This document shows positions 44,621-57,186 of a DNA stretch of 64,000 nucleotides, one piece after another; within the stretch, counting starts at the first letter, position 1, and every line of letters begins with the position of its first letter. The notes under the pieces were generated by a model that was given only the letters and a program-made list of their open reading frames with translations, was not told where the DNA came from and ran no database searches. Position numbers and translations under genes: made by a program. The DNA is from an uncultured delta proteobacterium (GTDB lineage Bacteria > Desulfobacterota > Desulfovibrionia > Desulfovibrionales > Desulfovibrionaceae). The DNA lies in contig CAIMRY010000019.1 of NCBI GenBank assembly GCA_903843965.1, positions 227,568 to 291,567 on the forward strand. Direction: 5' to 3'.

Positions 44621-44809
44621 GGTCTGCTCCAAGGGGGTTCGGTTTGTGCCCCAGGTCTAGTGAAATCGGCGCGGATTTGCAAGGCGGGCAGGCACTGCGT
44701 ATTTCCTGGCACAAACCCAAATAGTGCTTGCGCTGTCCAGGCAAATCTTTATCTATGGATAGGGATATCCCCTGAGCGCCCCGCCAAACACCTTTTGAGG
44801 AGGTCGGTC

Positions 44810-45166
44810 ATGAGCATGATGAAGGAGAAAACCACGAAAGCCCCGTCCAATACCAAGGCCAAAGCCCCGGAAAAGGCCATGCCCACTGTGTCCAAGGTCC
44901 TGGAGAAGGCCATGTCCAAGCTCCCGGCCAAGGTCATGACCAAGGCTGTGGCCGTGACCGCCGCAAAGGCCCCGGCCAAAGTGACGGCCAAAAGGCAGAG
45001 CAGCCAGGAGGCCATGCTGGCCCGGGTCGAGGCCGTGCGGATGATGCAGCGCCAAGAGGGCCACTTCGACTGCTTCGGCAAGGCCGACAGCGGCTACTGT
45101 GACCAGGGCGAATGCGTGCACCATGCCGAGTGCCTGAGCGTCTCGCAAATGATGCTGGCGATGTAG
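44810..45166 (+). CDS. Lys/Ala-rich protein with Cys-rich C-terminal domain
   Basis: 118 residues; GAGGAGG six bases before the ATG. The first 65 residues are Lys/Ala/Pro/Thr-rich with repeats such as AKAPEKAM, KVLEKAMSKL and AKVMTKAVAV, histone-H1-like and probably disordered. The last 50 residues contain CFGKADSGYCDQGECVHHAEC, with five clustered Cys plus two His, a likely zinc-binding module. A nucleic-acid-binding role is a guess. Not recognised as a named family. It stands alone between purD and yitT. Confidence 0.75.
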   Translation: MSMMKEKTTKAPSNTKAKAPEKAMPTVSKVLEKAMSKLPAKVMTKAVAVTAAKAPAKVTAKRQSSQEAMLARVEAVRMMQRQEGHFDCFGKADSGYCDQGECVHHAECLSVSQMMLAM

Positions 45167-45289
45167 AACGGGAGATCCGGGCGCGCCGACGCCTTTTGGG
45201 CCGCCACCCCCCAGCGGCCCTGGGCAAAAGCGCCGCGCCAGGCCAGGCGGGCCTTTCCCCGCGCAAGCAAATCCCGTACACTGACGCCC

Positions 45290-46171
45290 ATGAGCAACGA
45301 AAGCCGCCCGCGCCTCAGCCTCCGGGGCTTCTTCTTCACCGTGCCCTGGAACCTGCTCCTGCTCACGGTCGGGTCCCTCATGGTGGCCTTTGCCGTGAAG
45401 TCCGTGGCCGTGCCCCACGGGCTGTTGACGGGCGGGGTCTCGGGCCTGGCGCTGCTGTGCTACTATCTTCTGCCCGCGCTTGATCCCGGCGTCTGGTACT
45501 TTCTGCTCAACGTGCCGATCATGCTCCTGGGCCTCAAGCTGGTCAGCCGCCGCTTCGTGCTCTACAGCCTGTTCGGCATGGCCGCCACCAGCCTGTTCAT
45601 CGACCGCATCACCTATGTCCTGCCCGTGGCCGACCCCTGGCTGGCGGTCATCGCCTGCGGCGTGGCCCTGGGCGCGGGCATCGGCGTGGCCCTGCGCTCG
45701 CTGGGCTCCACCGGCGGGGCCGACATCCTGGCCGTCATCGTGCGCGAGCGGTTCAGCATGCCCATCGGCCGCTTCGAGTTTTTGTTCAATCTGGTGGTCT
45801 TCGCCCTGGGCCTGGCCTTTTTGAAGCTGGAGGCCGTGCTCTACTCCGTGGCCATGAACTTCCTGGCCAGCTGGGTGGCCGACGCCTGCCTGTCGCTCTT
45901 CAGCGAGCGGCGCATGGCGCTGGTCATCTCCCAAAGGCCCGAGGCCATCGTCCAGGCCGTGCTGCACACCCTGGGGCGCGGGGCCACCGTGCTCGACGCG
46001 CGCGGCGGCTGGAGCGGGGAGGAGCGCAAGGTCGTGCTGACCATGCTGAACAATCTGGAGATGAAGCGCCTGGAGGAGTTGATCTACAACATCGACCCGG
46101 ACGCGTTCACCATCATGGGCTCGGGCTTCTACGTCCTGGGCCAGGGCTTTTCCAAACGAAAGGTGTACTGA
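45290..46171 (+). CDS. YitT-family membrane protein (DUF161/DUF2179)
   Basis: 293 residues with five or six membrane segments in the first 200 residues and a C-terminal cytoplasmic ACT-like DUF2179 domain (about 200-290) with GRGATVLDARGGWSGEERKV and IDPDAFTIM. The mid-membrane LRSLGSTGGADILA motif is characteristic of the family. Transport substrate unknown. It ends two bases before the SAM-hydrolase gene and probably heads the operon yitT, SAM gene, cobS, sppA. Confidence 0.92.
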   Translation: MSNESRPRLSLRGFFFTVPWNLLLLTVGSLMVAFAVKSVAVPHGLLTGGVSGLALLCYYLLPALDPGVWYFLLNVPIMLLGLKLVSRRFVLYSLFGMAATSLFIDRITYVLPVADPWLAVIACGVALGAGIGVALRSLGSTGGADILAVIVRERFSMPIGRFEFLFNLVVFALGLAFLKLEAVLYSVAMNFLASWVADACLSLFSERRMALVISQRPEAIVQAVLHTLGRGATVLDARGGWSGEERKVVLTMLNNLEMKRLEELIYNIDPDAFTIMGSGFYVLGQGFSKRKVY

Positions 46172-46172
46172 C

Positions 46173-46997
46173 ATGCGCGCCATCGCTCTGTTGACCGACT
46201 TCGGCCTGACCGACCCCTACGTGGGGCAGATGCACGCCGCGCTCACGCGCCTGGCCCCGGGCGCGCCGCTCATCGACATCAGCCACCAGGTGGAGCCCTT
46301 TGGCGCGGCCCAGGCGGCCTTTTTCCTGGCCGCCAGCGCCCCGCATTTCCCCCGGGACACGGTGTTTTTGTGCGTGGTGGACCCCCGCGTGGGCACCAGC
46401 CGCAGGATCCTGGGCGTGCAGGCCGGCTCCCAGAGCTTCCTGGCGCCGGACGGCGGTCTGCTGGACCTCTTGCTCGACACGCCCGGCCTGCCCCCGGCGC
46501 ACATCTTTGACCTCTCGGCCGCGGCCACGGACTATGGCCTCTCGGCCACCTTCCACGGGCGCGACGTCTTTGCGCCGCTGGCGGCGCGGCTCTCCGCCGG
46601 GGAGGCCATGGAGGACCTTGGCCCGCCGCTGGCGCGCGAGGCCGTGGTGCGCCAGAACTGGGCCAAGCCCCAGGCCGAGGACGGGGCCGTGCTGGCCCAT
46701 GTGCTGCACGTGGACCACTTCGGCAACTGCGTGCTCTCCCTGCGCCAGGGCTTCGCCTTTGCCGGGGTGGTGGCCGGGCTGTCGCTGGAGCCGGGGGAGA
46801 GCCAGCCCCTGCGCCGGGTGCGCGCCTACGCCGAGCTGAGCCCCGGCGAGCAGGGCCTGCTGCTGGGCAGCCAGGGCTTCTACGAGCTGGCCTCCTGGCA
46901 GGACTCCGCCGCAGCGCGGCTGACCCTGAGCCCCGGCGACCCGGTGCGCATCCTCTACCCTGAAGGCCTGGAACGGATGGAGCGGCAGGACCTGTGA
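46173..46997 (+). CDS. SAM hydrolase/adenosyltransferase family protein (DUF62)
   Basis: 274 residues. N-terminal IALLTDFGLTDPYVGQMHA, then SHQVEPFGAAQAAF, LCVVDPRVGTSRR, FLAPDGGLL and the domain-end HVDHFGNCVLSL. This is the family of SalL-like halogenases and the common SAM hydroxide adenosyltransferases that split SAM to adenosine and methionine. It is translationally coupled to cobS (GTGA overlap). The conserved active-site Asp/Arg/His triad is in place, so SAM hydrolysis is expected; the reason for linkage with cobS is unclear. Confidence 0.9.
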   Translation: MRAIALLTDFGLTDPYVGQMHAALTRLAPGAPLIDISHQVEPFGAAQAAFFLAASAPHFPRDTVFLCVVDPRVGTSRRILGVQAGSQSFLAPDGGLLDLLLDTPGLPPAHIFDLSAAATDYGLSATFHGRDVFAPLAARLSAGEAMEDLGPPLAREAVVRQNWAKPQAEDGAVLAHVLHVDHFGNCVLSLRQGFAFAGVVAGLSLEPGESQPLRRVRAYAELSPGEQGLLLGSQGFYELASWQDSAAARLTLSPGDPVRILYPEGLERMERQDL

Positions 46998-47788
46998 GCG
47001 CGCCCGCACGCCTGCTTTTCACCCTGGGTTTTCTCTCGCGCCTGGCGCCCGCGCGCGTCGTGCCGGACGCGGACCTGCGCCGCAGCATGTTCCACCTGCC
47101 GCTGTGCGGGCTGGTCATCGGGCTGGTTGTCGGGCTGGTTGTCGGGCTGGCCGCTGTCGCCCCGGCGGGCCTGGCGGCCTTCACGAAACAGGGGCTCCTG
47201 GCGGACAGGCCGCAGGTCCAGGCCTGGCTGGCCGTGGCGCTGCTGGCCTGGGTCACGCGGGGGCTGCACCTGGACGGCCTGGCCGACGTGGCCGACGCCG
47301 CCGCCGCCCATGTGCAGCCGGAGCGCTTCTGGACCATCATCAAGGACAGCCGTTGCGGAACCTTTGGCGTGGCCGCGCTGGTCCTGGCCCTGGGCGGGCA
47401 GGGCGTGCTCTTTGCCGAGATGCTGCGCAGCGGCCCGTGGTGGGCCTCGGCCCTGGCCCTGGCCTGGACCCTGGTCTTTGGCCGCTCGTGCGCCGTGGTC
47501 TTCGGCCTTTCGGCCCGGGCCCATGTCCGGCCCGGATTAGGCGGGCTGTTTCTGTCCGGGGCCACCTGGCCCGCAGCGGTCTGGGCCGTGGCCCTGGCCC
47601 TGGGGCCCTTGCTCTGGTTCAAGCCCCTGGCCGCGCTGTATGCCGTGGCCCTGGCCCTTGTGGCGCTTGCGCCGTTGCGCAGGCTTGTCTCCGCCGTGGA
47701 CGGGGTCAATGGCGACTTTCTGGGCGCGGCCATAACCCTGGGCGAGCTGTGCGCCGCCCTGGGTTTTGTCCTGGCCCAAACCCCGTGA
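46994..47788 (+). CDS. cobS: Adenosylcobinamide-GDP ribazoletransferase
   Basis: 264 residues, GTG start overlapping the upstream stop. A multi-pass membrane protein that completes cobalamin by joining ribazole phosphate to adenosylcobinamide-GDP. The family signatures HLDGLADVADA, KDSRCGTFGV and VDGVNGDFLGAA (substrate-binding) are present. In the second segment a 15-base unit is repeated (VIGLVVGLVVGL). Cobalamin made here would serve the class II RNR encoded 10 kb downstream. Confidence 0.94.
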   Translation: MSAPARLLFTLGFLSRLAPARVVPDADLRRSMFHLPLCGLVIGLVVGLVVGLAAVAPAGLAAFTKQGLLADRPQVQAWLAVALLAWVTRGLHLDGLADVADAAAAHVQPERFWTIIKDSRCGTFGVAALVLALGGQGVLFAEMLRSGPWWASALALAWTLVFGRSCAVVFGLSARAHVRPGLGGLFLSGATWPAAVWAVALALGPLLWFKPLAALYAVALALVALAPLRRLVSAVDGVNGDFLGAAITLGELCAALGFVLAQTP

Positions 47789-47820
47789 ACCGCACCACGC
47801 CAAACATCCTGGAGGCGAAC

Positions 47821-48864
47821 ATGCTGCCGAGAATGTTTCCCGGAATGCCGTCGAGAATGCTGCCGCAACCGCCGCGTTTCCTCCTCACCGCCTGTCTGGC
47901 CCTCAGCGTCTGTTTCAGCCTTGGCGCGTGCGTGCAGGCCAACGTCAACATCTTCGGCAAACCCGGCGAGCCGTACAAGGAGCAGGTCCTTGACGGCAAG
48001 AGCAGGGGCATGGGCGCGGGCAAGGTCCTGCTCCTCGGCGTGGACGGCCTGATCAGCGAGCATGCGCGCCAGGGCCTGTTGCGCAGCAGGCCGAGCACCG
48101 TGCAGGAGCTCGTGGCGCAGCTCAAGCTGGCGCGGGCGGACAAGAACATCAAGGCCGTGGTGCTCAAGATCGACTCCCCTGGCGGCACCACCACGGCCAG
48201 CGACATCCTCTACCACGAGATCACGGCGTACAAGGAGGCCAGCAACGCCACGCTGGTGGTGGCGATGATGGGCCTGGCCGCCTCGGGCGGGTACTACGTG
48301 GCCCTGCCGGCGGACCACATCATGGCCCACCCCACCACCATCACCGGCAGCGTGGGCGTCATCTTCCTGCAGCCGCGCCTGGCCGGGCTCATGGAAAAGC
48401 TCGGGGTGGGCGTGGACGTGAGCAAGTCCGGCACGCTCAAGGACATGGGCTCGCCCTTCCGCCCGGCCACGGCGGAGGAGAAGCGCATCGTCGACACCAT
48501 GACCAGGGCCCAGGCCACACGGTTCCTGGAACTGGTGCAGAGGCACCGCCACCTGGACCAGGCGGCCCTGGGCATCGTGTCCTCGGCCCGAGTCTTCACA
48601 GCGGCGGAGGCCAAGGACCTGGGGCTCATTGATTCCATAGGCTACCTGGACGACGCCCTGGCCAAGGCCAAGAGCCTGGCCAAGCTGCCCAAGGACGCCG
48701 AAGTGGTGACCTACCTCCGCCAGCCCGCAGCCGACGGAACCTACTATCTGCCCGGCGTGGAGGCCGAAGGGCTGCGCCCGGCGGTCATCAACCTGGACCT
48801 GGACGGGCTTTTGCCGCCACGGGCCGGCATGTACTATCTGTGGACCCCGGCATACGGCCAGTAG
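47821..48864 (+). CDS. sppA: Lipoprotein signal peptide peptidase SppA-like (S49)
   Basis: 347 residues from an ATG with GGAGG five to six bases upstream. Residues 1-37 are a lipoprotein signal with lipobox LGAC (Cys37), unlike classical SppA, which uses a plain signal anchor. The S49 fold shows LKIDSPGGTTTASD, a nucleophile Ser in GLAASGGYYVAL and the Lys region LVQRHRHLDQAALG / VSKSGTLKDMG. It would face the periplasm. It is the short bacterial SppA without the N-terminal duplicated domain. An upstream GTG at 47785 overlapping cobS is a less likely start. Confidence 0.9.
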   Translation: MLPRMFPGMPSRMLPQPPRFLLTACLALSVCFSLGACVQANVNIFGKPGEPYKEQVLDGKSRGMGAGKVLLLGVDGLISEHARQGLLRSRPSTVQELVAQLKLARADKNIKAVVLKIDSPGGTTTASDILYHEITAYKEASNATLVVAMMGLAASGGYYVALPADHIMAHPTTITGSVGVIFLQPRLAGLMEKLGVGVDVSKSGTLKDMGSPFRPATAEEKRIVDTMTRAQATRFLELVQRHRHLDQAALGIVSSARVFTAAEAKDLGLIDSIGYLDDALAKAKSLAKLPKDAEVVTYLRQPAADGTYYLPGVEAEGLRPAVINLDLDGLLPPRAGMYYLWTPAYGQ

Positions 48865-48981
48865 CCGGGGCCCCGCACCTGGTCCTTGTGTACGAAAGCG
48901 CAGCCTGCTAGGCTTACGTAGTTTGTCCTGGCACAAACGACACGTCTAGCCATGGCCCGCCCGTTTGCAGCCGGAGTCAGG

Positions 48982-54641
<5,660 letters not shown>

Positions 54642-54645
<4 letters not shown>

Positions 54646-55199
54646 ACATCCGGCCACTCGGCATGAACGTCCATGACGACGGCCACGCAGAGATCGACGC
54701 CGAGGCCATCATCCGCGAGCTGGGCCTGGTCCCACTGCCCGAAGAAGGCGGCCTCTTCGCCGAGACCTACCGCTCCGACGGCGTCATTCCCGGCGGGGCC
54801 CTCATGGGCCGCCAGACCGGGCCGCGGCGCTGCTGCACGGCCATCTACTACCTCATCACGCCGGATCGCTTCTCGGCCCTGCACCGGGTGGCCAGCACCG
54901 AGATCTTCCACTTCTACCTGGGCGACCCCGTGGACATGCTCCAGCTGCACCCGGACGGCACAGGCCAGCTCCTGACCATCGGCGTTGACCTCTGGTCCGG
55001 GCAGCGGCCCCAGGTGGTGGTCCGGCGCGGGGTCTGGCAGGGCACGCGGCTCAAGCCCGGCGGTCGCTTCGCCCTGCTCGGCTGCACCGTGGCCCCGGGG
55101 TTCGAGTACGAGGACTACGAGCATGGCCGCCGCGCCGAGCTTTTGGCCGCGTACCCGGCCTTTGCCGAGCAGATCCTGCGGCTGACGCCCGAGGACTAG
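54642..55199 (+). CDS. Cupin (DUF985/cupin_5 family) protein
   Basis: 185 residues; the ATG overlaps the stop of the kinase gene (ATGA). Family pattern: IIRELGLVPLPEEGGLFAET near the start, IYYLITPDRFSALHRVASTE with the metal-type His, FHFYLGDPVDMLQLHPDG and CTVAPGFEYEDYE at the end. Single-domain cupins of this type are of unknown function. Translation is probably coupled to the kinase, which suggests a related small ligand or modification, but that is only positional. Confidence 0.9.
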
Positions 55200-55251
55200 C
55201 CCCGCGCGGCCCTGCCGGACGGTTCGCAGGCAGACGGTGTACTCCGGCTAG

Positions 55252-55674
55252 TCACTCCGGCTCATTCGGCGTGTCGTCGTCGTCTGCGGCGGACAAGTCG
55301 ATGACCAGCTCCACAGCCCGGCCAGGGCCGGTCGGGGAGGCGTCCTTCACACCCGCATAGCGCGAGGGCTTGAGGGTCTTGAGCAAGAACATCAGCAGCT
55401 GGTCCGAATGCTTGACCGTGGCGCCGCACTCCCGGCCCTGATGGAACACCGGCACCTCCACGCCGGTGAGCGCGCGGCGCACGGCCTCGGACTCCAGCGC
55501 GGCCACGGCCAGGCCCAGCTCGTCCAGCTCGGCCTGGGCCTGGGGCTCGGCCCGGAGCTGATCCCGCAATCTTCTCGCCTCATCCAGCGGCAGCTCCGCC
55601 GCCCTGGCCGCAGCGGCCATGCTGTTAGTGGCGGCAAAGGTCTTTTGAAACAGCACGACCTTACGTCTTTCCAT
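55252..55674 (-). CDS. Orphan phage terminase small-subunit-like protein
   Basis: 140 residues from an ATG with AAGGAGA eight bases upstream. A helix-turn-helix-like start (KTFAATNSMAAAARAAELPL), an acidic helical centre and a VKHSDQLLMFLLKTLKPSRY segment, which recalls the region of small terminase or similar phage DNA-packaging proteins. An acidic tail follows. No other phage gene is near, so a domesticated or degraded prophage remnant is likely. Not certain of the family. Confidence 0.55.
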   Translation of the reverse strand: MERRKVVLFQKTFAATNSMAAAARAAELPLDEARRLRDQLRAEPQAQAELDELGLAVAALESEAVRRALTGVEVPVFHQGRECGATVKHSDQLLMFLLKTLKPSRYAGVKDASPTGPGRAVELVIDLSAADDDDTPNEPE

Positions 55675-55803
55675 TATGCGTCTCCTTTTTACGCCAGAGC
55701 CGTACGGGTCGCAAATGCCCGCCAGCTGGCCTAGGCCATTGAAACTGTTGGAATTCATTTTATCATTCTGCCTAACCTCTTGCCACGAATGGACATATTT
55801 ATC

Positions 55804-55895
55804 TTGCATCGTCCAAGCGTAGTGATAGAAGTACACACACAGGGAAGGATGGGCCTTCCCCGCTATCACCACCGACCCACTAAGGAGTCTCTGTC
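55804..55895 (+). promoter_or_regulatory. Leader of first small secreted protein (conserved promoter region and hairpin)
   Basis: TTGCAT (55804-55809) about 16 bases before TAGAAG is a candidate promoter. GGGAAGG-ATGGG-CCTTCCC (55842-55860) forms a 7-bp hairpin, followed by a conserved block and AAGGAG eight bases before the ATG. The region aligns closely with 56423-56514, so it is under constraint or recently duplicated. Confidence 0.6.
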
Positions 55896-56096
55896 ATGAA
55901 GAAAGCCATCATCGCCATGTCCATGGTCCTCGCCTTCGCTGGCGTTTCCTTCGCCGCTGACGCCGCCGCCCCGGCCGCCGACAAGCCCGCCGCCGAAGCC
56001 ACCGCCCCCGCCAAGAAGAAGGCTGTCAAGAAGGCTGTCAAGAAGGCTGTCAAGAAGGCCGCCGCTGTCGCCCCCGCCGAGAAGAAGGCCGAGTAA
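55896..56096 (+). CDS. Small secreted Lys/Ala-rich protein, copy 1
   Basis: 66 residues: signal peptide (MKKAIIAMSMVLAFAGVSFA) followed by a mature part of Ala/Pro then KKKAVKKAVKKAVKKAAAV, where a 12-base unit AAGGCTGTCAAG is repeated three times. The product is a cationic, disordered periplasmic or extracellular peptide. No function is known; a role in buffering polyanions or in stress is a guess. Paralogue of the gene at 56515-56733. AAGGAG is eight bases upstream. Confidence 0.8.
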   Translation: MKKAIIAMSMVLAFAGVSFAADAAAPAADKPAAEATAPAKKKAVKKAVKKAVKKAAAVAPAEKKAE

Positions 56097-56153
56097 TTCA
56101 GCCTGATCATCCCAGGGCCGCCTAGGCGTCCTTGGGACACACGGTTTACCGGA

Positions 56154-56188
56154 CGGGCTCCTGGGTTTTCCCAGGAGCCCGTTTTTTT
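56154..56188 (+). terminator. Terminator of first small secreted gene
   Basis: CGGGCTCCTGGG / CCCAGGAGCCCG 12-bp perfect stem with TTTT loop and a seven-base T run. Nearly the same as the terminator at 56801-56834. Confidence 0.93.
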
Positions 56189-56197
56189 CGCCTCCAG

Positions 56198-56273
56198 TAT
56201 AGCACGGTGTTTTGGGCCAGGGCAAAAATGGACGCTTTTTGGCCGCAAAAAAGACAAAAATTCCGGGTTGACA
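56198..56273 (+). repeat. 75-bp dispersed repeat, copy B
   Basis: TATAGCACG, then TTTTGGGCCAGGGCAAAAAT, then TTTTTGGCCGCAAAAAAGAC and AAAAATTCCGGGTTGACA. Directly after the terminator of the first small secreted gene. After it, to 56422, I see no gene; it leads into the second leader. Confidence 0.85.
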
Positions 56274-56422
56274 GCCTGTCAGGAGAGCCCGGAACAGACC
56301 CTTCTCAAGCGCACTTGGAACGGGGGGCCGCAAATACCTGCCAAACGGCCCAGGACACTGACCCCCTAGGCTTGAATATTGACAATTTCTCCACTCTACT
56401 GCCGCGTCTGCGTATATTTATC

Positions 56423-56514
56423 TTGCATCGGCCAAGCCTCGTGATAATAATTCACACAAAGGGAAGGATGGGCCTTCCCGGCAATCACCACCGACCCACC
56501 AAGGAGCTTCTGCC
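56423..56514 (+). promoter_or_regulatory. Leader of second small secreted protein
   Basis: TTGCAT (56423-56428) followed 16 bases later by TAATAA; the same GGGAAGG...CCTTCCC hairpin (56461-56479) and AAGGAG region as in copy 1. The intergenic span 56097-56422 holds only the terminator and repeat B. Confidence 0.6.
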
Positions 56515-56733
56515 ATGAAAAAGTCCATCATCGCCATGGTCATGATCCTCGCCTTTGCTGGCGCTTCCTTCGCCGCTGACGCCCCCAAGGCTGCACCAGC
56601 CGCCGCAAAACCCGCCGTCGCCGCCGCCCCGGCCGCCGCCGCCGAGAAGCCGGCAGCCCCCGCCGCCAAGAAGCACGTCGCGAAGAAGCACAAGAAGGAG
56701 AAGGCCGCCGAAGAAGCCGCCCCCGCGAAGTAG
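56515..56733 (+). CDS. Small secreted Lys/Ala-rich protein, copy 2
   Basis: 72 residues: signal peptide MKKSIIAMVMILAFAGASFA, then Ala/Pro/Lys-rich tract ending AAKKHVAKKHKKEKAAEEAA. Paralogue of the gene at 55896, differing mainly in the Ala-rich centre. The two share leader, signal and downstream sequence, so they arose by a duplication of the whole unit. A distinct role is not evident. Confidence 0.8.
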   Translation: MKKSIIAMVMILAFAGASFAADAPKAAPAAAKPAVAAAPAAAAEKPAAPAAKKHVAKKHKKEKAAEEAAPAK

Positions 56734-56800
56734 GACGAGAATTCAGGCTGACTCCCCAGGGCCGCTTCGGCGTCGTTGGGTTTGCGCACGGTTTACCGGA

Positions 56801-56834
56801 CGGGCTCCCGGGTTTTCCCAGGAGCCCGTTTTTT
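56801..56834 (+). terminator. Terminator of second small secreted gene
   Basis: CGGGCTCCCGGG / CCCAGGAGCCCG stem with one mismatch, TTTT loop and a T run. Counterpart of the terminator at 56154-56188. Confidence 0.92.
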
Positions 56835-56844
56835 ATGCCGCCAG

Positions 56845-56922
56845 TGTACCACGCGATTTTTGTCCAGGGCGAAAACCGGCGCTTTTTGCCTGCAAAAAAA
56901 AGACAAAAATTACGGGTTGACA
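56845..56922 (+). repeat. 75-bp dispersed repeat, copy C
   Basis: TGTACCACG, then TTTTTGTCCAGGGCGAAAA, then CTTTTTGCCTGCAAAAAAAA, GACAAAAAT and ACGGGTTGACA. The most diverged copy. Both B and C lie just after the equivalent terminators. Confidence 0.8.
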
Positions 56923-57186
56923 GCCTGTCGAAAGGTGCGGGATACCCCCCTCTTTCGGTCCGCCGGGGGCGGCTGCACGCCGCCACACGTGAAATAGTGC
57001 GCGCCCCGCAACCGTTGACCCCACTGCTTTTGCACCCAAAGGCCTTGGCCTGCCTGCCTCGCCAGCACCTGGATATTTCTAGAGTATGTTGATAAAGTAC
57101 GTAGACAATGACAGATGGACTCTATGTTCCAGCTTGTATTTGCATTTTTCGTTATTGAACCTCAAGCCCGCGCAAGGAAACCCTCA
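56923..57186. other. Intergenic region before nrdJ
   Basis: No gene. Contains AAGGAAA eight bases before the nrdJ ATG and an AT-rich stretch around 57075-57115 that could hold the nrdJ promoter. I looked for a cobalamin riboswitch and an NrdR box and could not see a complete one. Confidence 0.5.

Noticed and set aside
44706..44740. Sigma-54 promoter (TGGCAC) upstream of the Lys/Ala-rich gene
   Set aside because: The -24 GG is not followed by GC at the required 10-base spacing; the same TGGCACAAAC near 48926 also fails.
47104..47820. Long plus-strand frame fused to sppA
   Set aside because: It is the shifted frame of cobS; sppA begins at 47821 with its own ribosome site and lipobox.
48920..48950. 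GTTTGT-N6-ACAAAC palindrome before the large kinase as an operator
   Set aside because: Short (6-bp arms), no second copy and no known regulator; could be chance.
56021..56070. Triple 12-base repeat in the first small secreted gene as a separate mobile element
   Set aside because: It is in frame and encodes the KAVK repeat, so it is a coding expansion.
56923..57186. Cobalamin riboswitch or NrdR box before nrdJ
   Set aside because: Only short resemblances (a GACCCCACTGC stretch) and no paired helices or palindromic ACA-type boxes were seen.
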